DNA of 6,800 nucleotides. Source: JBKHJZ01 sp046537875. GTDB lineage: Bacteria > Actinomycetota > Acidimicrobiia > Acidimicrobiales > VFJN01. Shown piece by piece: positions 1 through 6,446 of the stretch. Made by a program: the position numbers and the translations under genes. The stretch covers positions 1-6,800 of the forward strand of contig JBKHJZ010000173.1 of assembly GCA_046537875.1 (NCBI GenBank). Reading direction: 5' to 3'. Under the pieces are notes generated by a model that saw only the letters and a program-made list of their open reading frames with translations, was not told the origin of the DNA and searched no databases. Position 1 is the stretch's first letter; every line of letters starts with the position of its first letter.

Positions 1-21
1 TGCCGGCGGCGTCGCCTTCCT

Positions 22-53
22 GTCGCTCGACCGGCGGAGCCGGATCGAGCGAC
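22..53. terminator. Strong hairpin, putative terminator
   Basis: GTCGCTCGA (22-30) is perfectly complementary to TCGAGCGAC (45-53). The stem continues with CCGGC (31-35) against GCCGG (39-43), leaving a single bulged A at 44 and a 3-nt loop. That gives about 14 base pairs, almost all GC. There is no T-tract, as is usual for actinobacterial terminators. It could end a rightward gene lying left of the window or act in both directions; function is inferred from the fold only. Confidence 0.5.
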
Positions 54-60
54 GGAGCCA

Positions 61-89
61 CCCCAGCCGAGCCAAAGGCTCGGCCGGGG
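61..89. terminator. Long GC hairpin, putative bidirectional terminator
   Basis: Bases 61-73 pair with 77-89 around an AAA loop: the inner eight pairs (66-73 with 77-84) are perfect, then one A/C mismatch (65/85), then CCCC/GGGG (61-64 with 86-89). It lies about 125 bp beyond the stop codon of the leftward protease gene and just after the hairpin at 22-53. It is probably the terminator of that gene, or a shared one between convergent units. No T-tract is present. Confidence 0.55.
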
Positions 90-110
90 ACCCGGCACAC
101 CCGCCCGCCC

Positions 111-126
111 GGCTCCGGCAGGAGCC
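111..126. repeat. Short inverted repeat in the intergenic region
   Basis: GGCTCC (111-116) and GGAGCC (121-126) form a perfect 6-bp stem with a 4-nt loop. It is the third hairpin in a 105-bp stretch downstream of the protease gene. The rest of 1-212 shows no supportable gene: no strand has a convincing start plus stop here, and the open frames look like GC-driven artefacts. Confidence 0.35.
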
Positions 127-212
127 TCTGCCCCCCGCACCCCCCGCCGGTCCACGGGCGAGAGACCTGCCAAGACGGTCGGCTACACGCTCGGCTGTGC
201 GCTCGGCCAGCG

Positions 213-1355
213 TCAGATGTGCGCCCGGTCGCGCTGGTTGCGCAGCTCGCCGAGCTCCAGGTGCCGCATGATGTCGACGGGCGACACGATGCCGACGAGG
301 CGGCCGTCCTCGACCACCAGCGCCCGGCCGTCCGGGCAGCGGGACATCTCGGTGAGCACGTCCGCGGCGGGCCGGTCGGGGCCGACCACCGCGACGTCGT
401 CGATCGGGCAGGCGAGGTCCTCGACCCGGGTGATGCCACGCTCCTCGGGCGCGAGGCCCTTCACCCGGTTGAGCGTGACGAGCCCGGCGGGGCGGCCGTC
501 GCTGCCGACCAGCGGGAAGGACGAGAACCGGTTGGGGAAGACGTACTCCTCGACGAACCGGTCGACGACGAGGTCGGGAGACACGGAGACCGGGTCGGCC
601 GACATGACGTCGCGGACCCGCACACCCGACAGCGCCCCGGACACGCGGGCGTGCTCCTCCTCGGCGCGGGCGATCGTGGTGAGGAACCAGCCGATGAGCA
701 CCAGCCAGAGCCCGGCGAGCCCCGCTCCCGCCACGAACTGGAGGAAGCCCAGGGCCACGAGGAACCAGCCGAAGCCCCGGCCGGCCCGGGCCGCGGTCAT
801 CGACGCCTCGTAGCGGTCGCCGCTGCGCCGCCACAGGTACGACCGCAGCACCCGCCCGCCGTCGAGCGGCGCGGCCGGCATCATGTTGAACACGGCGAGC
901 ACCAGGTTGATCAGCGCCAACCACCAGAAGATGCCCACGACGAGGCCCTCGGCGAAGGCGTCGAGCACCAGCGCGACCCCACCGAACAGGCCGGCCAGCA
1001 CGAGGCTCACCAGCGGCCCGACGCCGGCGATCCGGAAGTCGGCGCCGGGGTCGGCGGCCTCGCCGTGCAGCCGGGCCACCCCACCGAACATCCAGAGGGT
1101 GATGCCCTCGACCTCCACGCCGTTGCGGCGGGCGACCACGGCGTGCGCCACCTCGTGGGCGAGCAACGACGCCAGGAAGATGAGCCCGGCGACCAGGCCG
1201 GCCACGACGTAGGAGGCGACAGGCAGGTCGGGGTACAGCGCGGGGAAGCGCCCGGCGGCCAGGCCCACGGTCAGCAACAGGAAGATGACCAGGACGCTCC
1301 AGTTGATCCCGACGTTCACCCCGGCCACGCGGCCGAGGCGCAGGCTCTCCTCCAT
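213..1355 (-). CDS. Site-2 intramembrane zinc metalloprotease (M50) with tandem CBS domains, Rip3-like
   Basis: This 380-residue polytopic membrane protein belongs to the site-2 protease family, which cleaves substrates such as anti-sigma factors within the membrane. The zinc-binding HExxH motif is HEVAH at residues 67-71, inside a hydrophobic segment. The third zinc ligand is D165 in the NMMPAAPLDGG motif (157-167). Hydrophobic segments lie at about 18-36, 48-66, 107-131, 138-158 and 195-226. Two CBS domains follow, at about 245-300 (starting VRDVMSADPV) and 310-367 (ending GIVSPVDIMRH); CBS pairs commonly bind adenine nucleotides and would gate activity. There is no PDZ domain, so it resembles the CBS-bearing mycobacterial Rip3 type rather than Rip1. 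The ATG start is fixed by GGAGGT 7 nt upstream. It is transcribed divergently from the carotenoid-oxygenase gene. Substrate unknown; family assignment is secure. Confidence 0.95.
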   Translation of the reverse strand: MEESLRLGRVAGVNVGINWSVLVIFLLLTVGLAAGRFPALYPDLPVASYVVAGLVAGLIFLASLLAHEVAHAVVARRNGVEVEGITLWMFGGVARLHGEAADPGADFRIAGVGPLVSLVLAGLFGGVALVLDAFAEGLVVGIFWWLALINLVLAVFNMMPAAPLDGGRVLRSYLWRRSGDRYEASMTAARAGRGFGWFLVALGFLQFVAGAGLAGLWLVLIGWFLTTIARAEEEHARVSGALSGVRVRDVMSADPVSVSPDLVVDRFVEEYVFPNRFSSFPLVGSDGRPAGLVTLNRVKGLAPEERGITRVEDLACPIDDVAVVGPDRPAADVLTEMSRCPDGRALVVEDGRLVGIVSPVDIMRHLELGELRNQRDRAHI

Positions 1356-1362
1356 GCGGCAG

Positions 1363-1368
1363 ACCTCC
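1363..1368 (-). promoter_or_regulatory. Shine-Dalgarno of the site-2 protease gene
   Basis: GGAGGT on the minus strand, 7 nt before the ATG at 1355. It supports that start over alternatives. Confidence 0.8.
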
Positions 1369-1385
1369 AGTGGGACGGTGGGTCG

Positions 1386-1455
1386 GCGAGCCGGGCGGTC
1401 GGCTCGCGCCCGGCATGTCTACGCCACTGTCCTCTGTACCCGCCCGACGGGCGGG
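1386..1455. repeat. Overlapping inverted repeats in the divergent promoter region
   Basis: Three perfect inverted repeats sit between the divergent starts at 1355 and 1509. GCGAGCCG (1386-1393) pairs with CGGCTCGC (1400-1407). GCCGGGCG (1390-1397) pairs with CGCCCGGC (1407-1414). CCCGCCC (1439-1445) pairs with GGGCGGG (1449-1455). The first two share bases, so only one can form at a time in RNA. They may be leader structures of the protease mRNA or protein-binding sites. No convincing -35/-10 pair was identified in 1356-1508 on either strand. Confidence 0.4.
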
Positions 1456-1508
1456 CGACCCCGGGCGCGCCGCCATCGTCGCGAGCACCGGCGCGACATG
1501 ATGGGCGG

Positions 1509-3068
1509 ATGACGACCACTCCCGGCAGACAGGACAGCGGGCCGGCGGTGCCGGCGCGGCCGGCGAGGCTGGCGGGGCACGATCGCCGCGCGTTCCTGCG
1601 CGCGCTGGGGCTGGGAGCGACGGGGGTGTCGATCGGCGGGGTGGGCTGGCTGGCCGCCTGCGGCGGCGGGAGCGGCGATCCGGCCGGTGACAGACCTCGC
1701 GGCGAGGGAGCGACGGCGACCGTCCCCGCCCACGACCCGTCCCGGCCGTACTGGGAGCAGGGGAACTTCGCCCCGGTCAGCACCGAGGAGACCGTCACGG
1801 ACCTGCAGGTGACCGGCGCGATCCCGCCCGAGCTGTCCGGGCTGTTCGTGCGGAACGGCTCGAACCCCCCGAGCGGCACGTCGGCGCACTGGTTCCTCGG
1901 CGACGGGATGATCCACGGCGTCCGCCTCGAGCGCGGCCGGGCCGCGTGGTACCGCAACCGCTACGTCCGCACACCGCTGTCCGAGGCGGGGCGGGACATC
2001 CTCGACTTCGGCGGGGTGCCCGGCAGGCAGAACAACCAGAGCAACGTGGCGCTCACGCACCACGCCGGCAAGCTGCTCAGCCTGGGCGAGGTCGGCTGGC
2101 CGTTCCAGCTGCGGACCGACGACCTGTCGACCGTGGGCCCCTGGAACTTCGACGGGAAGCTCGGGGACACGATGACCGCGCACCCGAAGACCGATCCCGT
2201 GACGGGCCGCCTGCACTTCTTCGGCTACGAGTTCCTGAGGCCGGCGCTCACCTACTACGCCGCCGACCCCGGCGGCCGGATCGACGTCGTGAGCCCGATC
2301 GCGGTGGACGTGGCCACGATGGTGCACGACTTCGCGATCACCGACCGGGACGCCGTGTTCTGGATCGGCCCGGTGGTGTTCGGGCCCGATCCGTCGAGCG
2401 CCTATCCGGACATCCCGTTCCACTGGGACCCGACCGGGCCCTGCCGGGTGGGGGTGATGCCCCTCGACGGCCCCGGCGACCGGATCCGCTGGGTCGACGT
2501 CCCGCCGTGCTTCGTGTTCCACGGTCTGAACGCCCACCGCGAGGGCGACGAGGTCGTGCTGCGGGTGCACAAGCTCGCCGAGGCGTTCGGGCCGCAGGGC
2601 GACCTGGTGCCCTCACACCTGACCGAATGGCGGATCGGCACCGGCGGCGACCGCCTCACCTTCGCCGAGCGCCCGCTGAACGACCGCGCGATGGACCTGC
2701 CCACGCACGACCGCCGCCACACCGGCCGGCCCACCCGCCACGGCTGGTTCACCACCACGTCACCGCCGTCGAGCGAGCACGGCTTCGAGCTCGCGGGCAT
2801 CTGCCACGTCGACCTGCGCAGCGGGCGGGAGGACATGTGGGACCCGGGGCCCGACGTCCGGTCCGGCGAAGGCTTCTTCGTCCCCGGCGACACCGGTGAG
2901 GGCGAGGGCTGGGTGCTCACCTACATCTGGGACCGCACCTCGAACCGCTCGGCCCTGGGCATCTTCGACGCGCAGGCCATGCGGGAGGGCCCGATCGCAC
3001 GGGTGGAGCTCCCGGTGAGGGTTCCCTTCGGCTTCCACGGGCTCTGGATCGACGAGGCCGACCTCTGA
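1509..3068 (+). CDS. Carotenoid-oxygenase-family dioxygenase (RPE65/CCD), Tat-exported lipoprotein
   Basis: The 519-residue product belongs to the non-haem iron carotenoid/stilbene cleavage oxygenase family, which splits C=C bonds of carotenoids, apocarotenoids or stilbenes. The four iron-ligand histidines are H225 (MTAHPKT), H273 (MVHDF), H338 (VFHGLNA) and H510 (GFHGLW). The family's opening GLFVRNGSNP (111-120) is clear. Before the domain lies a Tat signal: R26-R27 in DRRAFLRALG, a hydrophobic stretch, and lipobox LAAC with C51 as the lipid-modified cysteine, then a Gly/Asp-rich linker to about 79. It should therefore be folded in the cytoplasm and anchored outside the membrane. The ATG at 1509 places the twin arginines at a normal distance; the GGGCGG before it is too close to be a good ribosome site, so a leaderless or weakly initiated transcript is possible. 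D396 occupies the place (before LP) where many relatives have Glu. Substrate cannot be told from sequence. Confidence 0.93.
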   Translation: MTTTPGRQDSGPAVPARPARLAGHDRRAFLRALGLGATGVSIGGVGWLAACGGGSGDPAGDRPRGEGATATVPAHDPSRPYWEQGNFAPVSTEETVTDLQVTGAIPPELSGLFVRNGSNPPSGTSAHWFLGDGMIHGVRLERGRAAWYRNRYVRTPLSEAGRDILDFGGVPGRQNNQSNVALTHHAGKLLSLGEVGWPFQLRTDDLSTVGPWNFDGKLGDTMTAHPKTDPVTGRLHFFGYEFLRPALTYYAADPGGRIDVVSPIAVDVATMVHDFAITDRDAVFWIGPVVFGPDPSSAYPDIPFHWDPTGPCRVGVMPLDGPGDRIRWVDVPPCFVFHGLNAHREGDEVVLRVHKLAEAFGPQGDLVPSHLTEWRIGTGGDRLTFAERPLNDRAMDLPTHDRRHTGRPTRHGWFTTTSPPSSEHGFELAGICHVDLRSGREDMWDPGPDVRSGEGFFVPGDTGEGEGWVLTYIWDRTSNRSALGIFDAQAMREGPIARVELPVRVPFGFHGLWIDEADL

Positions 3069-3080
3069 AGGTGTGTGCGG

Positions 3081-3479
3081 TCACCCGTTGCCGGGGGCGG
3101 GGATCACGGCGAACGACCCGGTCGCCGTCGCCACCAGCGCGCCGTCGGCGTCGCGTATCCGGCTCTCGAGCTGGACGACTCGCCGGCCGCCGCGCACCAC
3201 CGCGGTCTCCGCCACCAGCCGCCCGGTGGCCGTGGGCCGCAGGAAGCGGAGGTGCACTTCGATCGATGCGCAGGCCACGCCGGGATCGAGCGTGCTCATC
3301 GTGGCGGCGCCCATCGAGGTGTCGGCCATCGCGAACAGCACCGCCCCGTGCACGACGCCGTTGGGGTTGTGGAGCTCCGGCGTGACCTCGACCTCGGCGA
3401 CGCCGGTGCCGACGGTGGGCGACCCGACGGTCATGCCGAGGTGCGACTGCAGCGGGAACACCGCGGGCTGCCCGGTCAT
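3081..3479 (-). CDS. PaaI-family hotdog-fold thioesterase
   Basis: This 132-residue protein has the single-hotdog size of PaaI-like acyl-CoA thioesterases, which hydrolyse acyl- or aryl-CoA thioesters in the cytoplasm. The core motif is NPNGVVHGAVLFAMAD (38-53): N40, G41, H44 and the catalytic-type acidic residue D53 match the family pattern, although the usual HGG is HGA. The central strand region VACASIEVHLRFLRP (68-82) and the late FAVIP strand complete the fold. The ATG at 3479 has only a weak ribosome site (GTGGG close by); M16 is a less likely alternative. It lies 33 bp after the fumarylacetoacetase stop and is probably cotranscribed with it, and it converges with the carotenoid-oxygenase gene with 12 bp between the stops. 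Substrate unknown. Confidence 0.9.
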   Translation of the reverse strand: MTGQPAVFPLQSHLGMTVGSPTVGTGVAEVEVTPELHNPNGVVHGAVLFAMADTSMGAATMSTLDPGVACASIEVHLRFLRPTATGRLVAETAVVRGGRRVVQLESRIRDADGALVATATGSFAVIPAPGNG

Positions 3480-3512
3480 CGACCCACTGTAGGTCTGGTC
3501 CCCCGTCGGCTC

Positions 3513-4715
3513 TCAGGCGATCGTGCCGGTGAGGGCGCCGAACCCCACCCGCTCGTCGTCCGTGCCGGCCCAGCCGCGCATCATGACGGTGTCGCCGTCC
3601 TCCAGGAACGTGCGCCGCCCGCCGCCCGGCAGGTCGAAGGGCTCGGCGCCCCGCCAGGTGCGCTCGAGGAGGCTTCCGCCCTGCGTGCGGTGGTCGGGCC
3701 CGGAGATGGTCCCGCTCGCGACCAGGTCGCCCGGACGGGCCACGGCCCCGTTCGACGTGAGGTGGGCGAGCTGCTGCGCGGGTGTCCAGTAGACCGCCTC
3801 GGCGAGGCCGACCTCGCAGACGCGGAACCCGTCGACCTCGACCGTGAAGCGGAGGTCGGGCACGCGCGGGTCGCAGCGGAGGTGATCGGGCGGCGACGGC
3901 TCCTGGCGGGCGGCCAGGCCGGCCACCAGATGGGGCGCCAGCGCGTCCACCGTGACCACCCAGGGCGAGACCGACGTGGCGAACGACTTGCCGAGGAACG
4001 GGCCGAGGGGCACCGACTCGAAGGCCTGGATGTCGCGTGCCGACCAGTCGTTGACGAGCACGTAGCCGACGATGTGGTCCCCGGCCTCGGCTGCGCGGAT
4101 GGGCCGCCCCCGCTCGTTGCCCACCCCGATGATCGCACCGAGCTCCAGCTCGAAGTCGAGCTGGGCCGTCGGCCGCAGGACGGGTCCGCCGTCGGCGAGC
4201 ACCTGGCCCGACGGGCGTGAGATCGTCGTGCCCGACGGCACGATCGTCGACGTCCGCCCGTGGTACATCACCGGGAGGTGCCGCCAGTTCGCGTGCAGCG
4301 GCTCGGCACCCGGCCGGAAGATCCGCCCGGCGTTGGTGGCGTGGTGCAGGCCTGCGTAGCCGTCGACGTAGTCGCCGACCGCCACCGGCACCGCCATGTC
4401 GAGCGACGCCCGCTCCACCACGATCTCGTCGCGTCGGCGATGCCCCCGCAGCTCGTTGTCGTCCGCGGCGAGCAGCTCGCCCACGCGTCGCCGGACGGCC
4501 CGCCAGGTGGCGGGGCCGCGGGCGAGCAGCGTGTTGAGCGGCCCGGTGACCACGGCCGGGTCGATGTCGATCAGCCCCGCGTCTGCGGCGGCGACGAGGT
4601 CGACCGCGTGGTCGCCGATGGCCGTGTGGACCCGGTCACCGGCCACGCCGAACGGCAGGTTTGCCAGCGTGAAGTCGGAGCCCTCGGGAACGGGGACCCA
4701 GCTCGTGCGTGCCAC
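3513..4715 (-). CDS. fahA: Fumarylacetoacetase
   Basis: Fumarylacetoacetate hydrolase splits fumarylacetoacetate into fumarate and acetoacetate, the last step of tyrosine/homogentisate catabolism. The 400-residue length fits the full-size enzyme. All key residues known from the mammalian enzyme are in place: metal ligands D118 (VDGY), E189 and E191 (LDFELELG) and D223 (VNDWSARD); the catalytic H125 in HHATNAG; R134; Y151 in MYHGR; Q230; K243 in FLGKSF; and E351 after GTISGP. The N-terminal domain (about 1-105) is the small SH3-like domain of true FAH. The start is inferred as GTG at 4715, giving MARTSWVPVP, because homologs begin just before SWVP; an in-frame TTG at 4727 is an alternative. 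Neither has a strong Shine-Dalgarno, and the frame stays open further upstream over the neighbouring gene, where it is non-coding. It follows the upstream gene by 26 bp and leads into the thioesterase. Confidence 0.93.
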   Translation of the reverse strand: MARTSWVPVPEGSDFTLANLPFGVAGDRVHTAIGDHAVDLVAAADAGLIDIDPAVVTGPLNTLLARGPATWRAVRRRVGELLAADDNELRGHRRRDEIVVERASLDMAVPVAVGDYVDGYAGLHHATNAGRIFRPGAEPLHANWRHLPVMYHGRTSTIVPSGTTISRPSGQVLADGGPVLRPTAQLDFELELGAIIGVGNERGRPIRAAEAGDHIVGYVLVNDWSARDIQAFESVPLGPFLGKSFATSVSPWVVTVDALAPHLVAGLAARQEPSPPDHLRCDPRVPDLRFTVEVDGFRVCEVGLAEAVYWTPAQQLAHLTSNGAVARPGDLVASGTISGPDHRTQGGSLLERTWRGAEPFDLPGGGRRTFLEDGDTVMMRGWAGTDDERVGFGALTGTIA

Positions 4716-4741
4716 GGCGTAAGCCAACCACGGCCCCGGAT

Positions 4742-6127
4742 CTAGTGCCGGGACCAGCGCGGTCGCCCCAGCAGCGTCTTCAACGTCTGACCGCCGCGGA
4801 AGATCGTGATGTCGCCGTCCACCGACACCTTGAGCACCACCTCCGCGTGCCCGGACAGGCTCTTGGCCGCGGCGGTCCGGGCACCCTCGTGCTCGCTGTC
4901 GGCGCTGCTGACGATCGCCCCGTAGGCCACCAGCCGGCCGTCCTGGCTCAGCACGGTGGCCCCGTCGAGCGTCGCCAGCCGCACCAGCGTCTGCTCGTCG
5001 AGGTGCTCGGCATCGATCAGGTGGTGGAGCCGGGTCTCGGGTCGCATCGCCTCGCGGTCGATCTCGTCCCGGAGGTCGTAGCGGTCCTTCAGCGACACCA
5101 CCCCCTCGAGGTCGGCGGGGTCGTCGACGATGGCGAGGATCGCGCCGCTCCGGGGCTGAGCGGAGATCATGAACGCAGCCCGCGCCACCAGGGCCGCGGC
5201 GGCACACCTCCCGATCATCCGGACGATCGCCGCGGTCAGCTCGAGCGGGAACGCGGTCCAGTGCTCCCGCCGGCGGACCAGCAACGGCTGCCCGTCGACG
5301 AAGGTCCAGATGCTCCGGTCGGCGCGCACGTAGAAGCCGAGGCCGCCGAGCACGCCCGTCGCCGCCGCGACCAGCGAGCCGCTCTGGATCCAGCCGTCGT
5401 CGACTCCCTCCGGGGGCCCGGCGGCGGGGGTCAGGCGCCCGAAGCGGTGGCGCTGCAGCTCGGTGCGGGCCTGCCCCGCCGGGTCGATGACGAGCACCGA
5501 GCGCTGGCCGTCGAACAGCAACGGGGCCCGCTTCGCGGACCGGATGTCGGCGGGGTACGCGAGGTGCAGCCGCGGCGTGTCCTGCAGGACGTCGGTGACG
5601 ACCACCCCGTGGGTCAGGTCGTGGGACTCGACGCGCGTGCCGCTGAGCTCGATCAGGTACTCGATGGTCTCGCCCACGAGGTCGTAGCGGGGTCGGCCGC
5701 CGATCCTGGTCGCGAGGAACGTCCCGAGCGCCTCGGCTGCCACCGCGTCCCGCAGCGCCCGCCGCAGGGCAGGGCCGAGCGGGCGGGCGTCGTCGCCGGC
5801 GCGCCGCAGCCGGTCGGCGGCTCGGATGCCGGCCCGCGGCAGGGCGTCGAGGATCTCTGCGAGCGCGGACCGTTCGGACGAGCGGACGATCTGCGCCACC
5901 TTGTCCTCGAGCCGCACGGTCACGGTGACGTGCCAGCCGCGCGGGCCGGGGCCGGTGGCCGACGCGGTGCCGGCGTCGACGGGGGGCGCCGGGGGTGGGG
6001 CGTCGGTGGGCGTGTAGGTGAGCTCCACGGCGGCTCCGGCGATGACGTCGGCCAGGGCCGCGGCCATCGCGTCCCCGAGGGGGTCGGCGGGGGGCTCTCC
6101 GGTGGTCGATGTTCTGGTCCAGGGCAT
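4742..6127 (-). CDS. Degenerate diadenylate-cyclase (DisA_N/DAC-like) domain protein, probable nucleotide sensor
   Basis: The C-terminal part of this 461-residue soluble protein reads as a diadenylate-cyclase fold: strand GAILAIVDD (328-336), then LATLDGATVLSQDG (384-397) with the conserved DGA (388-390), then EGARTAAAKS (414-423) and a final strand pair ending VSVDGDITIFRGG (435-446). In active enzymes the segment after DGA carries G-T-R-H-R; here it is G-A-R-T-A, so the second and third residues of RHR are lost and cyclic-di-AMP synthesis is unlikely. This suits the non-catalytic DAC-derived sensor families (DACNV-type). Before it, about 250-297 (GGLGFYVRADRSIWTFVDG) looks like a beta-rich lead-in. 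Residues 1-250 match nothing I recognise; about 41-62 is a Pro/Ala/Gly-rich linker. No membrane segment or effector domain is seen. The ATG at 6127 is chosen; TTG 6157 and ATG 6067 are alternatives, and none has a strong ribosome site. Fumarylacetoacetase follows after 26 bp. Confidence 0.8.
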   Translation of the reverse strand: MPWTRTSTTGEPPADPLGDAMAAALADVIAGAAVELTYTPTDAPPPAPPVDAGTASATGPGPRGWHVTVTVRLEDKVAQIVRSSERSALAEILDALPRAGIRAADRLRRAGDDARPLGPALRRALRDAVAAEALGTFLATRIGGRPRYDLVGETIEYLIELSGTRVESHDLTHGVVVTDVLQDTPRLHLAYPADIRSAKRAPLLFDGQRSVLVIDPAGQARTELQRHRFGRLTPAAGPPEGVDDGWIQSGSLVAAATGVLGGLGFYVRADRSIWTFVDGQPLLVRRREHWTAFPLELTAAIVRMIGRCAAAALVARAAFMISAQPRSGAILAIVDDPADLEGVVSLKDRYDLRDEIDREAMRPETRLHHLIDAEHLDEQTLVRLATLDGATVLSQDGRLVAYGAIVSSADSEHEGARTAAAKSLSGHAEVVLKVSVDGDITIFRGGQTLKTLLGRPRWSRH

Positions 6128-6170
6128 CCCCGACCAGTGTCGCCGCCCCGCGAGCAAAGCGCGCTCGTGA

Positions 6171-6194
6171 GCGGCGCCGTCCTTCGGGCGCCGC
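6171..6194. terminator. GC hairpin between the regulator and the DAC-like gene
   Basis: GCGGCGCC (6171-6178) pairs perfectly with GGCGCCGC (6187-6194) around an 8-nt loop containing CTTCGG. It lies in the 118-bp gap between the stop of the ribbon-helix-helix gene (6246) and the start of the DAC-like gene (6127). It could terminate or attenuate the regulator transcript before the downstream genes. A smaller overlapping repeat, CGCTC/GAGCG (6162-6166 and 6169-6173), competes with it. There is no T-tract. Confidence 0.4.
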
Positions 6195-6245
6195 GTGGGG
6201 CTGGTGAGGTCGAGTCGGTCCGCCGTACCGGCCGAGACCTGTCCG

Positions 6246-6434
6246 CTACGACCCCGAGCGCACCTTCTGGTGGTCGGCGTCGTCCTCGGCGGCCTCCATC
6301 TCGGCGACGAAGCGCTCGACCGCGGCGACGATCAGCGACTTCATCGTCAGGTCACGTTGGGCGGCGACGATCTTCGCTCGGCGGTGCAGCTCAGTCGTGA
6401 TGTCGACATGGAGCCGGGGCACGGAGTCAGACAC
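6246..6434 (-). CDS. Small ribbon-helix-helix (CopG/ParD-like) DNA-binding protein
   Basis: The 62-residue product has the ribbon-helix-helix pattern: a short beta strand VPRLHVDIT (5-13), helix 1 TELHRRAKIVAAQRD (13-27), the turn LTMKS (28-32) and helix 2 LIVAAVERFVAEMEAAE (33-49), with an acidic then basic tail. Such proteins dimerise, insert the paired strands into the major groove and typically repress their own promoter; many are antitoxins. The start is taken as GTG at 6434 because AGAGGTGA stands 4 nt upstream and homologs begin near MSDSVPR. An upstream ATG at 6461 would add nine residues (SARARGD-type) but lacks a ribosome site. A perfect palindrome lies just upstream. No toxin-like gene follows: the next gene in the direction of transcription is the DAC-like protein, 118 bp on, after a hairpin. 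It is an orphan regulator or orphan antitoxin by inference. Confidence 0.85.
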   Translation of the reverse strand: MSDSVPRLHVDITTELHRRAKIVAAQRDLTMKSLIVAAVERFVAEMEAAEDDADHQKVRSGS

Positions 6435-6438
6435 TACG

Positions 6439-6446
6439 TCACCTCT
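6439..6446 (-). promoter_or_regulatory. Shine-Dalgarno deciding the GTG start of the ribbon-helix-helix gene
   Basis: AGAGGTGA on the minus strand, ending 4 nt before GTG 6434 (7 nt from the AGAGG core). This is a near-consensus site and falls inside the longer ATG-initiated reading, which argues against the ATG at 6461. Confidence 0.7.

Noticed and set aside
3..3068. Plus-strand frame open for about 3 kb, running antisense through the protease gene into the oxygenase gene
   Set aside because: The part before 1509 is the complement of the well-supported protease and is rich in His, Gln, Arg and Asp, as GC-biased antisense frames are. The Tat signal at 1509 marks the true start.
3075..4220. 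Long plus-strand frame antisense to the thioesterase and fumarylacetoacetase
   Set aside because: It lies opposite two genes with complete catalytic motifs and its own translation shows no family pattern.
4716..5207. In-frame N-terminal extension of fumarylacetoacetase of more than 160 residues
   Set aside because: It overlaps the DAC-like gene on the same strand in another frame, has an Arg/Gly/Pro-rich shadow composition, and true fumarylacetoacetases begin near the SWVP motif.
4709..6400. 563-codon plus-strand frame antisense to the DAC-like gene
   Set aside because: Its composition is Gly/Arg/Asp/Val/His-rich with no recognisable domain, and it crosses intergenic DNA and part of the regulator gene.
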